From Flavobacterium sp. 9R (GTDB lineage: Bacteria > Bacteroidota > Bacteroidia > Flavobacteriales > Flavobacteriaceae), in NCBI RefSeq assembly GCF_902506345.1, contig NZ_LR733413.1, forward strand, positions 911,456 to 975,455: a DNA stretch of 64,000 nucleotides. The letters are read 5' to 3'. The first letter of the stretch is position 1; each line of letters opens with the position of its first letter. Positions 1-8,151 of the stretch are shown here, piece after piece. The translations under genes were made by a program, and so were the position numbers. The notes beneath the pieces were generated by a model, which did not search any database, was not told the origin of the DNA, and saw nothing but the letters and a program-made list of their open reading frames with translations.

Positions 1-319
1 TTTTTGGGTGAAAAGGAGCGCGAACGTGACAGTTTCCATCTACATCTATAGGTTCAAAGTTTTTTTCCCACTCTTCATTCCAATTGATTTGTTCGATTTC
101 TTCGAAGGTATAGCTAATCTTGAACTCTTCGGATTGTAGAATAAAAATATCCTCTAAAATAGTTTCCTCCCAAAGGTCTTTTTGAACGAAGGCGTCAATT
201 CCTGTTTCAGTTTCAGTAAAGCTTTCGAATGCTTTTTCGCCCAACTCGGCAATTAGAATTTCTGAACCTAATTCTTTGGGTTCAATAGTAAAATGGTATC
301 CTATGTAACTATTTGACAT
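1..319 (-). CDS. prmA: Ribosomal protein L11 methyltransferase, N-terminal part (runs off the left edge)
   Basis: Reading leftward from the ATG at 317-319 gives 106 codons, starting MSNSYIGYHFTIEPKELGSE, before the window ends. The segments INWNEEWEKNFEPI and HVRAPFHPK are typical of the N-terminal and linker part of PrmA, the SAM-dependent enzyme that methylates ribosomal protein L11. The methyltransferase domain lies outside the window, so catalytic motifs cannot be checked. A TACCTTTG box at 335-342 on the reverse strand fits a Bacteroidota -7 element, but no TTG is seen at the expected distance upstream. Confidence 0.88.
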   Translation of the reverse strand, partial: MSNSYIGYHFTIEPKELGSEILIAELGEKAFESFTETETGIDAFVQKDLWEETILEDIFILQSEEFKISYTFEEIEQINWNEEWEKNFEPIDVDGNCHVRAPFHPK

Positions 320-393
320 CTTTCAATTTTTTTGCAAAGGTACTATTTCTGTAATGAAGCTGCGTTAAAAATATCAAAAAGCTATGGTGCTAT

Positions 394-512
394 TTAGTAG
401 GTTGGAAACCAAAAAAGCAACAATGCTGCTCCTTAGCCTTGATCGCAGCGGCATCCTTTGTCTTTTTTCTTTAAAAAGACAAAGATATAGCGGAGAGCAA
501 GTACCCTACTAA
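394..512 (+). repeat. Dispersed hairpin element, copy 1
   Basis: An outer pair TTAGTAGG (394-401) / CCTACTAA (505-512) encloses a perfect 12-bp inner hairpin, CTTTGTCTTTTT (456-467) and AAAAAGACAAAG (473-484), with a 5-nt loop. The inner hairpin is flanked by GATCGCAGCGGCATC on the left and GATATAGCGGAGAGC on the right. The flanks recur near 3.8, 34.7 and 55.4 kb with different hairpin arms. No ORF in it is credible. Function unknown; the conserved flanks with variable paired arms suggest a structured RNA or a small non-autonomous repeat. Confidence 0.7.
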
Positions 513-547
513 CAAATAAGCCTTTTGTTTTGTGCTTCTAAAAATTG

Positions 548-584
548 AAAACCTCGACTTGTTGTATATATAAGTCGAGGTTTT
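548..584. terminator. Bidirectional intrinsic terminator-like hairpin
   Basis: A perfect 13-bp stem, AAAACCTCGACTT (548-560) and AAGTCGAGGTTTT (572-584), with an 11-nt loop and A/T tracts on both outer edges. It lies in the 500-bp gap between prmA and the HTH gene and could end transcription arriving from the HTH/DUF2975 operon on the reverse strand. Apart from this hairpin and the repeat element beside it I see nothing else in the gap. Confidence 0.6.
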
Positions 585-822
585 GTGATGGTTTGAGAAC
601 GGTTATTTTTTCTAAGCTTCTTCTTGTTGTTAATTTTTACCACATAGGAGAAGCATAGGATATGTGGCTTTTTAAAAGGACAAATAGACGTTTTACTATT
701 CACATAGCTGGTCTATGTGTAAAATAGTGCTATTTCTATTGGTTTCTTTATTTATTTAGCGTTTGTCTATGATTTTCTATGTGGTTAATTTTTTTGATTT
801 ATTTGTATTTCTTTCAACTGAT

Positions 823-1026
823 CTATTTTTTGTATTCCAGTAAATCGCCTGGCTCGCATTCTAAGGCTTTGCAGAGGGCTTCGAGGGTATTAAAACGAAT
901 GGCTTTTGCTTTGCCTGTTTTTAAAATCGAAAGGTTGGAGAGCGTTAAATCTACTTTTTCGGAAAGCTCGTTGAGGGACATTTTTCTTTTGGCCATCATT
1001 ACATCTAGGTTGACTACTATAGGCAT
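823..1026 (-). CDS. Small XRE-family HTH transcriptional regulator (YozG-like)
   Basis: This 67-residue protein is almost entirely one helix-turn-helix domain. The region MSLNELSEKVDLTLSNLSIL reads as helices 1-3 and LEALCKALECEPGDLLEY is the usual XRE C-terminal part. It starts 2 nt after the stop of the DUF2975 gene, so the two form an operon. HTH/DUF2975 pairs are common (compare Bacillus yozG-yoaS). By analogy it probably represses its own operon; two matching dyads sit on the operon promoter at 1601-1642. Confidence 0.88.
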   Translation of the reverse strand: MPIVVNLDVMMAKRKMSLNELSEKVDLTLSNLSILKTGKAKAIRFNTLEALCKALECEPGDLLEYKK

Positions 1027-1028
1027 AA

Positions 1029-1571
1029 TTATATGGTTAATTCGTTATCGGATTGGATTTCGATGCCTCTTTTGAAGATTTTTGCTATCAGAAATAAGAT
1101 GATGCCCATAAAAAACCAAACATCGCCTCCGCCTACTGCGAATGTACTCAAGTCAGGAAGGGCAATAGGTTTTTCTTGCAACCACTTCAAGTAGTTGAGA
1201 CCGTAATTAGAGAAAAAGGCGATTACGACACTTAAACCGCTTAAGGTTAAGAGAAAATGATACATTTTTGTGCTGAAGGGCTGATAAAGGTTCAGGTTTT
1301 TATCGTGCAATAGTTTTACGATAACAAAAAAGAGTACGGCTTTTAAAGTGGTAACGATGCTTAACAGCAGCATCACTACACCATAATGTCCAGGGTCAAA
1401 TTGATAGAGTGCTTTTAGACTCAAAAAATTGGCGTTGTACGAATTGATAGTGAAGGTGTAGAGGCCATTAAAAATGTACATTCCCGACTCAATGCAAATG
1501 CCAACAAAAAGGAAAAGGGCTACATAAAATAGAATTTTGAGTAGCTGTTCGGTGCTAATTCTGATTTCCAT
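1029..1571 (-). CDS. DUF2975 membrane protein
   Basis: A 180-residue protein with four hydrophobic segments at about residues 10-30, 62-85, 103-125 and 148-166. The order, the length and the partnership with a downstream small HTH gene match the DUF2975 (YoaS) family, whose biochemical role is not established. The first gene of the two-gene operon; its promoter and a duplicated dyad lie 30-71 bp upstream. A role in sensing or modulating the HTH partner is inference from gene pairing only. Confidence 0.82.
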   Translation of the reverse strand: MEIRISTEQLLKILFYVALFLFVGICIESGMYIFNGLYTFTINSYNANFLSLKALYQFDPGHYGVVMLLLSIVTTLKAVLFFVIVKLLHDKNLNLYQPFSTKMYHFLLTLSGLSVVIAFFSNYGLNYLKWLQEKPIALPDLSTFAVGGGDVWFFMGIILFLIAKIFKRGIEIQSDNELTI

Positions 1572-1600
1572 AAAAGTTTGTTTTTTTAGATTTGTTGATT

Positions 1601-1630
1601 CAAAAATAATAAAAATTTATTGATAAACAA
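1601..1630 (-). promoter_or_regulatory. Promoter of the DUF2975-HTH operon
   Basis: On the reverse strand TTG (1628-1630) is followed after exactly 19 nt by TATTTTTG (1601-1608), a full match to the Bacteroidota TTG-N19-TAnnTTTG pattern. The -7 box ends 30 bp before the DUF2975 ATG. Confidence 0.72.
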
Positions 1631-1642
1631 TAAAAATTTATT
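1608..1642. promoter_or_regulatory. Duplicated 14-bp dyad, probable operator
   Basis: The sequence AATAAAAATTTATT occurs twice, at 1608-1621 and 1629-1642, 21 bp apart (two helical turns). Each copy is a dyad with arms AATAAA/TTTATT. One copy fills the promoter spacer next to the -7 box and the other overlaps the -33 TTG, so a bound HTH dimer would block RNA polymerase. The adjacent HTH protein is the obvious candidate binder. The AT-rich composition means chance cannot be excluded. Confidence 0.5.
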
Positions 1643-1835
1643 ATTTTTATTTATTTAAATAAAAACGGTAATTCAGAAAATAGTGAAAGTGAGGGATTTA
1701 AAAAATGGGGTACGCCTAATGAAAACCCTTGTTTTTGCTGGTTTTTTTTCGAGGAATTTTGATAGTTTATTTTGGTTTTTAGACTAGCTTTTGCCATCGT
1801 TTTTGATTAATTTAGCACCACAAAAAAAGAAGAGA

Positions 1836-2693
1836 ATGATTTCAGAAGCACAGTTTCAACAAGAGTTACAATTGTTTATTGCCAATGGTATTCGTGAAGA
1901 TGTTGGCCCAGGAGATTACAGCTCCTTAGCTTGTATTCCGTCAACGGCCACAGGAAAAGCAAAATTGCTGGTAAAAGAAGATGGGATTATCGCGGGTGTT
2001 GCCTTGGCAAAAATGATTTTCAATTATGTTGACCCATCCTTACAAATAGAAACCTTTATACAAGATGGAACGCCTGTGCGCTATGGTGATGTGGTTTTTC
2101 ACATATCGGGTAGTTCGCAATCGATATTAAAATCAGAACGTTTGGTGTTGAATACGATGCAACGTATGTCAGCTATTGCCACGAAAACCAATAGCTATGT
2201 TCGTTTGCTAGAAGGTACAAAAACCCAAATTTTAGATACTCGTAAAACAACACCAGGATTTCGTGCTGCCGAAAAATGGGCAGTAACCATTGGGGGAGGA
2301 GTGAATCATCGGTTTGCTTTATATGATATGATTATGCTCAAAGATAATCATATTGATTTTGCTGGAGGCATCACAAAAGCTATCGACAAAACAAAAGCCT
2401 ATTTAAAGGAAAACAACTTGGATTTAAAAATCATTGTTGAAGCTAGAGATTTAGCTGAAATTGAAGAAATTTTAAAGTCTGAGGGTGTTTACAGAATTTT
2501 GATAGACAATTTTAATTACGAGGATACCCGCAAAGCAGTGGCAATGATTAACGGCAAATGCCAGTCCGAATCTTCAGGGAATATCAACGAAACGACTATA
2601 AGTGAATATGCTGCCTGTGGAGTGGATTTTATCTCTTCTGGAGCCTTAACGCACTCAGTGTACAATATGGATTTGAGTTTAAAAGCCATTTGA
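1836..2693 (+). CDS. nadC: Nicotinate-nucleotide pyrophosphorylase (quinolinate phosphoribosyltransferase)
   Basis: This 285-residue enzyme converts quinolinate and PRPP to nicotinate mononucleotide in de novo NAD synthesis. Family signatures seen are DVGPGDYSS near the N-terminus, ILDTRKTTPGFRAAEKWAV with the conserved RKT and substrate-binding arginines, GGGVNHRFALYDMIMLKDNH, and the barrel motifs IIVEARDL, ILIDNF and FISSGALTHS. The reading frame opens at 1791, but the ATG at 1836 gives the normal NadC N-terminus. The YihY gene follows within 25 bp and is probably co-transcribed. Confidence 0.95.
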   Translation: MISEAQFQQELQLFIANGIREDVGPGDYSSLACIPSTATGKAKLLVKEDGIIAGVALAKMIFNYVDPSLQIETFIQDGTPVRYGDVVFHISGSSQSILKSERLVLNTMQRMSAIATKTNSYVRLLEGTKTQILDTRKTTPGFRAAEKWAVTIGGGVNHRFALYDMIMLKDNHIDFAGGITKAIDKTKAYLKENNLDLKIIVEARDLAEIEEILKSEGVYRILIDNFNYEDTRKAVAMINGKCQSESSGNINETTISEYAACGVDFISSGALTHSVYNMDLSLKAI

Positions 2694-2714
2694 TTGCATA
2701 AAAAAGATATTCAA

Positions 2715-3674
2715 ATGACCCCAACAAATAAAGTTCCTTTTGAAATTTTAGTCAAAAACAAAATCAAAGCGAATGGCTTGGTTCGTAAATTGATTCATTT
2801 CTTGCAAAGCCAAAAACTCCTTTGGCTCGAAGAGGTTTCTCTATATGACTTCTTGCATTCTTATGTTTTGGGTATTTTAAACGGAAAATTATCGGTTCGA
2901 GCTGGAGCCATTGCCTTTAGTTTCTTTATGGCCTTGTTTCCGTTTGCACTTTATATTTTGAACCTAATTCCATACATACCAATTCAAGGTTTTCAAACCG
3001 ATTTTTTGCGATTTGTAGAACAAAGCGTGCCGCCCAATACCTATGATGCGATTGCTGGAATTATTGATGATATCTTGAATAACAGTCACTCTGGCTTACT
3101 TTCTTCAGGTTTTATTTTATCTATTTTTTTAATGGCCAATGGTTTAAATGCTATCCTAGGAGGCTTTGAAGAATCAAGACACGTAACTGAGAAACGTGGT
3201 TTTATTGACCAGTACCTTGTGGCAATTGGAATGTCCATTTTCTTGTCATTTCTGTTGATTTTTACAGTGGCCATTATAGTAGTTTTCGAAGTTTTCATCC
3301 AAAAATCGAAAATACAAGATGTGCTAAGTGACAATATTCCGCTCATTCAACTCGGACGTTACTTGTTCCTTTCATTAATGATTTTGTTTACCACTTCTAT
3401 TTTATTGCGCTTCGGAATCAAACAAAGACACAAACCTAAATTCATTTCAGTAGGTTCTGTTTTTACTACTATTTTAATCATTATTTCTTCTTACGGCTTT
3501 GGAATTTGGGTAGTGAAATTTTCCAAATACAACGAATTGTACGGCTCTATCGGTACACTTTTAATTCTGATGTTTTACATCTGGATTAACTGCATGTTGC
3601 TCTTGCTTGGTTTTGAACTCAATGCAATTATTCAGTCCCATCGCAACCAAATAAAATCAAAAAAAACGTTATAG
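2715..3674 (+). CDS. YihY/BrkB-family inner-membrane protein
   Basis: A 319-residue protein with about six hydrophobic segments. AGAIAFSFFMALFPFALYIL and the glycine-rich segment GSIGTLLILMFYIWINCMLL are hallmarks of the YihY/BrkB family, sometimes mislabelled ribonuclease BN. The molecular function is unsettled. I chose the ATG at 2715 over the upstream TTG at 2694, which touches the nadC stop. The start of the protein is cytosolic and basic. Probably in one transcript with nadC. Confidence 0.88.
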   Translation: MTPTNKVPFEILVKNKIKANGLVRKLIHFLQSQKLLWLEEVSLYDFLHSYVLGILNGKLSVRAGAIAFSFFMALFPFALYILNLIPYIPIQGFQTDFLRFVEQSVPPNTYDAIAGIIDDILNNSHSGLLSSGFILSIFLMANGLNAILGGFEESRHVTEKRGFIDQYLVAIGMSIFLSFLLIFTVAIIVVFEVFIQKSKIQDVLSDNIPLIQLGRYLFLSLMILFTTSILLRFGIKQRHKPKFISVGSVFTTILIIISSYGFGIWVVKFSKYNELYGSIGTLLILMFYIWINCMLLLLGFELNAIIQSHRNQIKSKKTL

Positions 3675-3774
3675 TTGTGTTATAAATAAGACAAACTGTT
3701 TTATTTTTGAATAAATTTGGAACTCCAAAAGTCCTTTTTGCAAATATGAAAATGTTCTTTTTGGAGCTATTTGC

Positions 3775-3880
3775 TTCGCCAGTTCGCGATGCTTGTGTCC
3801 TGCTGTACGCTATATCTTGCTTGCTCTCTAAAGAAGAGACCTACCAAGGATGCCGCTTCCATCAGGGCTAGAAAAAATAA
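3775..3880 (-). repeat. Dispersed hairpin element, copy 2
   Basis: Read on the reverse strand this has the left flank GCCCTGATGGAAGCGGCATC and the right flank GATATAGCGTACAGCAGGAC. Both correspond closely to copy 1. The enclosed hairpin is degenerate here: CTTG (3816-3819)/CAAG (3845-3848) and TCTCT (3825-3829)/AGAGA (3835-3839) pair around an AAAGA loop. It fills most of the gap between the YihY and DUF2147 genes. Confidence 0.6.
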
Positions 3881-3902
3881 AAAACCAAGAAATAAATAAC
3901 AA

Positions 3903-4334
3903 ATGAGAAAAATCATTCTAGTAGCAAGTGTTTTATGTTTTGCTGTAGTGACAACCGTTCGTAGCCAATCTGTAGTTGGTAAATGGAAAACCATCGATGA
4001 CGAAACTGGTAAACCAAAATCTATTGTAGAGGTTTATGAAAAGTCAGGCAAGATATATGGTAAAATTGTGGATATACTAGACCCACAAAAAAAAGACAAG
4101 CTATGTACTGAGTGTACAGGTGATGAGAAAAACAAACCCGTTTTAGGAATGGTTATCGTCAAAGGGCTTCAAAAAGACGCTGAAGAATTCAACGGAGGGA
4201 GCATTACAGACCCAGTAACAGGAAAGAAATACAAATGTTTCATTACGCTTGAAGGCAAAGACAAATTAAAAGTTAGAGGCTACATCGGCTTTGCTTTAAT
4301 CGGAAGAACGCAATACTGGCATAGAGTAAAATAG
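3903..4334 (+). CDS. Secreted DUF2147 protein
   Basis: The 143-residue product begins with a signal peptide (MRKIILVASVLCFAVVTTVRSQ, shown as basic start, hydrophobic core, cleavage near SQS). The mature part contains VVGKWKTIDDETGKPKSIVEVY, a cysteine pair in LCTECTG, and a C-terminal KVRGYIGFALIGRTQYWHRV region. This is the DUF2147 family pattern, a lipocalin-like beta-rich domain of unknown function common in Bacteroidota and Proteobacteria. It is probably monocistronic and is followed by a strong terminator. Confidence 0.85.
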   Translation: MRKIILVASVLCFAVVTTVRSQSVVGKWKTIDDETGKPKSIVEVYEKSGKIYGKIVDILDPQKKDKLCTECTGDEKNKPVLGMVIVKGLQKDAEEFNGGSITDPVTGKKYKCFITLEGKDKLKVRGYIGFALIGRTQYWHRVK

Positions 4335-4351
4335 TTTTTTACTTATAAGCG

Positions 4352-4415
4352 ATACCCTTACAACTCAAATTTCTGATTATAATTTGAAATAGAGTTCTAA
4401 GGGTATTTTTTTATT
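4352..4415 (+). terminator. Intrinsic terminator after the DUF2147 gene
   Basis: The arms ATACCCTTA-c-AACTC (4352-4366) and GAGTT-c-TAAGGGTAT (4392-4406) pair over 14 of 15 positions, and a T-rich tract follows. The loop holds a smaller AAATT/AATTT pair. Confidence 0.75.
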
Positions 4416-4481
4416 ATTTTTGATGCCTAGCCCAATACAGTAACCATTCAAAAATTGTCGCTTGACAAAACCAAGTATCCC

Positions 4482-6932
4482 ATGTTTTTTGTTGAAGTAA
4501 TTTTGCCATTAGCCTTAGCTAAAACCTTTACTTATCAAGTCTCTGAAACCGAATACCATTTCATAAAAAAAGGTATGCGATTGGCGGTGCCTTTTGGTAA
4601 AAGTAAAATCTACACGGCTATTGCTATCGAGTTACATCGCAACGAACCTACCTTATACCAAGCCAAAGAAATTCATCAAATTTTGGACCACGAACCAATG
4701 GTTACAGCCGTTCAATTGCAACATTGGTTTTGGATTGCTTCCTATTATATGTGTGCTATTGGTGAGGTATACAGAAATGCTGTGCCCTCTGCTTTACTTT
4801 TAGAAAGCGAAACGGTAGTGACGGCTCAAGCATCTTCTTTTCACAATGAAACGGACTTGTCAGACGAGGAGTACCTTGTCTATCAAGCTTTACAGCAACA
4901 GAGCTCACTAAAAATTGATGATATTATCGCAATTGTAAATAAGAAAAATGTTTTTCCAATCATTCATAAGCTGATTGATAAAAAAATAGTCTTTTTACAA
5001 GAAGAAATAGCAGAGGGGTACAAACCAAAGTTGGTGCGATATGTTCGTTTGCACCCGCAGTACAATTCGCAAGAGGGTTTAGGTGCTTTGCTAGAACAAT
5101 TGAAAAATGCAAGCAAACAAAAAGAAATTGTACTCCATTATTTTCAATTGAATGCTACTGAAAAAAAGCCAATTCCAGTGAAAAAATTGGTTGAATCGGC
5201 TAACGTAACTTCAGCTGTCGTAAAGGCTTTAATTGATAAAGAGATTTTTGAGGAGTACTACATTCAACAAGACCGAGTAATGTACTCGGGTGAGGCTACT
5301 AAAAAGGAGTTGCTGTTGAGTAATGCACAACAAGAAGCTTTTGATGCCATACAAAACCAATTCTCGAATAGAGAGGTATGTTTGCTTCACGGAGTAACCT
5401 CTAGTGGGAAAACAGAGATATACATAAAATGGATAGAAACTTTTCTAGCAACAGGAAAGCAAGTGCTGTATTTGTTGCCAGAAATTGCTTTAACGACGCA
5501 ATTAGTTAGCCGTTTGCGATTGCATTTTGGTGATAAAGTGGCAGTTTTTCATTCAAAGTTCAACAACAACGAGCGAGTAGAAGTATGGTACCAAGTCCTG
5601 CAAAATGCTGAAAAGGCTCAAATTGTTATTGGGGCACGTTCTGCACTGTTTCTTCCTTTTCAGCAGTTAGGAGCGATTATTATAGATGAAGAACACGAGC
5701 AAACCTTCAAGCAGATGGACCCTGCTCCGCGTTTTCACGCTCGTGATGCAGCCATTGTTTTAGCCAATTACCACAAATCAAAAGTCCTTTTGGGGTCAGC
5801 TACGCCAAGTTTAGAAACCTACTATAATGCCCAATCAGCCAAATACGGTTTGGTTACGCTTAAAGAAAGGTTTGGAAGAGTGCAAATGCCTGTAGTCGAA
5901 CTGGTGGATATTAAAGATAAATATTTGCGCAAGCAAATGAAAGGACATTTTAGCGATACTCTGATAGCTGAAATAACCACAGCTTTGTCCTTGGGAGAAC
6001 AAGTGATTTTGTTTCAAAATAGGAGAGGATTTGCTCCTGTGATAGAGTGTATGACGTGCGGTCACATTCCACAGTGCCCCCAATGTGACGTGAGTTTGAC
6101 CTATCACAAATTCAAAAGTCAGTTGCGTTGTCATTATTGTGGATATGCAATGGGTAAGCCTTCCAATTGTCATGCATGTTCTAGTATCGATTTGACGACT
6201 AAAGGTTTTGGAACCGAGCAAATAGAACTCGAGTTGCTGTCATTATTTCCAAATGCCAAATGCGGGAGAATGGACCAAGATACCACAAGAGGGAAATACG
6301 GTTTCGAAAAGATATTAGACAGTTTCAAAAATCAAGAAATTGATATTTTGGTGGGTACCCAAATGCTAGCCAAAGGATTGGATTTTGACAATGTGAGCTT
6401 AGTGGGTATTATGAATGCGGATACGATGTTGTACCATCCCGATTTTAGGGCGTTCGAACGTAGTTTTCAAATGATGACGCAAGTAGCAGGTAGAGCTGGA
6501 CGTTCAGAAAAGCAGGGTAAGGTGATTATTCAGACCTATAACCCTTTGCACAATACCATACAGCAAGTAACCAGAAACGATTACGAAGGAATGTTTAAGG
6601 AACAGTTGTATGAGAGACAGATTTATAAATACCCTCCTTACTTTAGATTGATAAAAATAACACTCAAACATCGAGATTTTGACAAGCTAAAGGAAGGCGC
6701 TATGTGGCTGTATCAAGTGATGAGTCAAGCATTGGATATGCCGGTTTTAGGTCCAGAAGAGCCTGCTATCAACAGAATCAGAAACGAGTACATCAGGACC
6801 ATTATGGTAAAAATTCCCCACACACAACCCATTGGCAGCACAAAAACTAGACTACAAAAGGTACTCAACAGTTTTGAAGCTGTAGCAAATTATAGAGCGA
6901 TAAAAGTAGGGGTAAATGTAGATTTCTATTAA
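4482..6932 (+). CDS. priA: Primosomal protein N' (replication restart helicase PriA)
   Basis: This 816-residue 3'-5' DNA helicase reloads the replisome at stalled forks. It has the N-terminal 3'BD region (FFVEVILPLALAKTFTY), a Walker A motif GVTSSGKTE near residue 305, the DEEH Walker B near 400, the ATPSLETYY helicase segment, and a zinc-binding insertion near 523-570 with paired cysteines (CMTCG, CPQC, CHYCG, CHAC). The C-terminal helicase motifs include QVAGRAGRS. The frame opens at a TTG at 4455, but the ATG at 4482 gives the usual PriA start. It converges on the LytTR gene with an 11-bp gap. Confidence 0.96.
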   Translation: MFFVEVILPLALAKTFTYQVSETEYHFIKKGMRLAVPFGKSKIYTAIAIELHRNEPTLYQAKEIHQILDHEPMVTAVQLQHWFWIASYYMCAIGEVYRNAVPSALLLESETVVTAQASSFHNETDLSDEEYLVYQALQQQSSLKIDDIIAIVNKKNVFPIIHKLIDKKIVFLQEEIAEGYKPKLVRYVRLHPQYNSQEGLGALLEQLKNASKQKEIVLHYFQLNATEKKPIPVKKLVESANVTSAVVKALIDKEIFEEYYIQQDRVMYSGEATKKELLLSNAQQEAFDAIQNQFSNREVCLLHGVTSSGKTEIYIKWIETFLATGKQVLYLLPEIALTTQLVSRLRLHFGDKVAVFHSKFNNNERVEVWYQVLQNAEKAQIVIGARSALFLPFQQLGAIIIDEEHEQTFKQMDPAPRFHARDAAIVLANYHKSKVLLGSATPSLETYYNAQSAKYGLVTLKERFGRVQMPVVELVDIKDKYLRKQMKGHFSDTLIAEITTALSLGEQVILFQNRRGFAPVIECMTCGHIPQCPQCDVSLTYHKFKSQLRCHYCGYAMGKPSNCHACSSIDLTTKGFGTEQIELELLSLFPNAKCGRMDQDTTRGKYGFEKILDSFKNQEIDILVGTQMLAKGLDFDNVSLVGIMNADTMLYHPDFRAFERSFQMMTQVAGRAGRSEKQGKVIIQTYNPLHNTIQQVTRNDYEGMFKEQLYERQIYKYPPYFRLIKITLKHRDFDKLKEGAMWLYQVMSQALDMPVLGPEEPAINRIRNEYIRTIMVKIPHTQPIGSTKTRLQKVLNSFEAVANYRAIKVGVNVDFY

Positions 6933-6943
6933 GAACAATGCCT

Positions 6944-7639
6944 TTATGAAATGGAAAGGGCTCTAATTAAATCCTCTTTTTTGTTGCGACTTAAAGGGAT
7001 TTTAGTAATCCCAATTTCAGCAAATTTGCTATTGAAACGGTCAATTTTATCAATATTAACAATGTAGGATTTGTGAACACGAATAAACTTTTCTTTGCTC
7101 AAATCGTTTTCAAAGGATTTCATTGTAGAAAGCACTAAATTACTGTCGTCTTCAGTAACGACTCTAACATAATCACCGTAGGCTTCTATCCATTTAATTT
7201 TAGAAGTGAAAATTTTCAATTTTTTCAAATTACTTTTGATGAAAATGTGTTCCCCTTCTTCTTCTTTGTTGTCAGTTCTAAGTAAATGCAAATCAATGGC
7301 TCTTTTCACAGAAGCATTAAAACGCTCAAGAGCAATAGGTTTTTGTAAATAGTCGGTAGCATCATAATCAAATGCCTTCATCGCATATTCTGCTTTTGAA
7401 GTGATGAAAATGATTTGAGGCTTCGTTTTTAATCCATCTAAAAAATCAAACCCACTGATTACGGGCATTTCAATATCAAGAAAAATCAAATCAACTGCGT
7501 GTATAGACATACAGTTTTTAGCTTCAATTGCATTAGAAAAGTCCCCAATCAAGTGCAAATGTTGATGATTATTAACTAATTTAGCTATGATCATTCGTTG
7601 GATGGAGCTATCATCAACAACAACACAGTTTAGTTTCAT
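6944..7639 (-). CDS. LytTR-family response regulator
   Basis: A 231-residue two-domain regulator. The receiver domain (1-120) carries the acidic pair VVDD, the phosphoacceptor Asp55 in LIFLDIEM, the switch Thr/Ser in FITSK and the lysine in YLQKPI. A LytTR DNA-binding domain follows, with KIKWIEAYGDYVRV and KFIRVHKSYIVNIDKI, the standard signatures. No histidine kinase lies beside it, so its partner must be elsewhere; in Bacteroidota these often pair with LytS/5TM-type kinases. The target genes cannot be told from the sequence. Confidence 0.92.
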   Translation of the reverse strand: MKLNCVVVDDSSIQRMIIAKLVNNHQHLHLIGDFSNAIEAKNCMSIHAVDLIFLDIEMPVISGFDFLDGLKTKPQIIFITSKAEYAMKAFDYDATDYLQKPIALERFNASVKRAIDLHLLRTDNKEEEGEHIFIKSNLKKLKIFTSKIKWIEAYGDYVRVVTEDDSNLVLSTMKSFENDLSKEKFIRVHKSYIVNIDKIDRFNSKFAEIGITKIPLSRNKKEDLIRALSIS

Positions 7640-7744
7640 AATTAAGCTTTTTAAATTTGGTTAGGTAAATATATTTTTTTTTGAGTAGCAAAGCAAATTT
7701 GCAAACATTATTTTTGCACTTTGTCGATTATTTCAAATATTCAT

Positions 7745-7774
7745 TTGTGTATTCAAATAAAAAAACTACTTTTG
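7745..7774 (+). promoter_or_regulatory. Promoter of the rpsF operon
   Basis: TTG (7745-7747), a 19-nt spacer and TACTTTTG (7767-7774) match the Bacteroidota vegetative promoter exactly. It lies 31 bp upstream of the rpsF ATG, giving a short A/T-rich leader without a recognisable S6/S18 operator. Confidence 0.78.
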
Positions 7775-7804
7775 CACCCAATTTAACAAATAAATATATT
7801 ATTT

Positions 7805-8146
7805 ATGAATCATTATGAAACTGTTTTCATTTTAAATCCCGTTTTATCTGAGGTTCAGGTGAAGGAAACAGTAAGCAAATTTGAAGAATTTCTTACTAGT
7901 AGAGGAGCTGAAATGGTATCGAAAGAAGATTGGGGTCTTAAAAAAATGGCTTACGAAATTCAAAACAAAAAAAGTGGTTTTTACCATTTATTCGAGTACA
8001 AAGTAGCTGGTGAAGTTTTACTTCCATTCGAAACTGAATTTAGACGTGACGAGCGTGTTATGCGTTTCTTAACTGTTGCTCTAGACAAACATGCTATCTC
8101 TTGGGCTGAAAGAAGAAGAGCAAAACTTAAATCTACTAAAGCTTAA
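7805..8146 (+). CDS. rpsF: 30S ribosomal protein S6
   Basis: The 113-residue product begins [20 protein letters not shown] and contains [20 protein letters not shown], both characteristic of S6, which binds the platform of the 30S subunit as a dimer with S18. First gene of a three-gene ribosomal operon, 5 bp before rpsR, in the usual order S6-S18-L9. It has codon use expected of a highly expressed gene. Confidence 0.97.
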   Translation: MNHYETVFILNPVLSEVQVKETVSKFEEFLTSRGAEMVSKEDWGLKKMAYEIQNKKSGFYHLFEYKVAGEVLLPFETEFRRDERVMRFLTVALDKHAISWAERRRAKLKSTKA

Positions 8147-8151
8147 TTATC

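Noticed and set aside
509..703. 64-codon reverse-strand frame in the prmA-HTH gap
   Set aside because: It crosses the bidirectional terminator hairpin and the end of repeat copy 1, has no family resemblance and has a composition expected of non-coding DNA.
779..1075. 98-codon forward frame
   Set aside because: It is antisense to the HTH gene and the end of the DUF2975 gene, both of which have clear family support.
3767..3994. 75-codon reverse frame
   Set aside because: It covers repeat copy 2 and the start of the DUF2147 gene; no homology pattern.
5835..6221. 128-codon reverse frame inside priA
   Set aside because: Antisense shadow; histidine and cysteine content is derived from the priA zinc-site codons.
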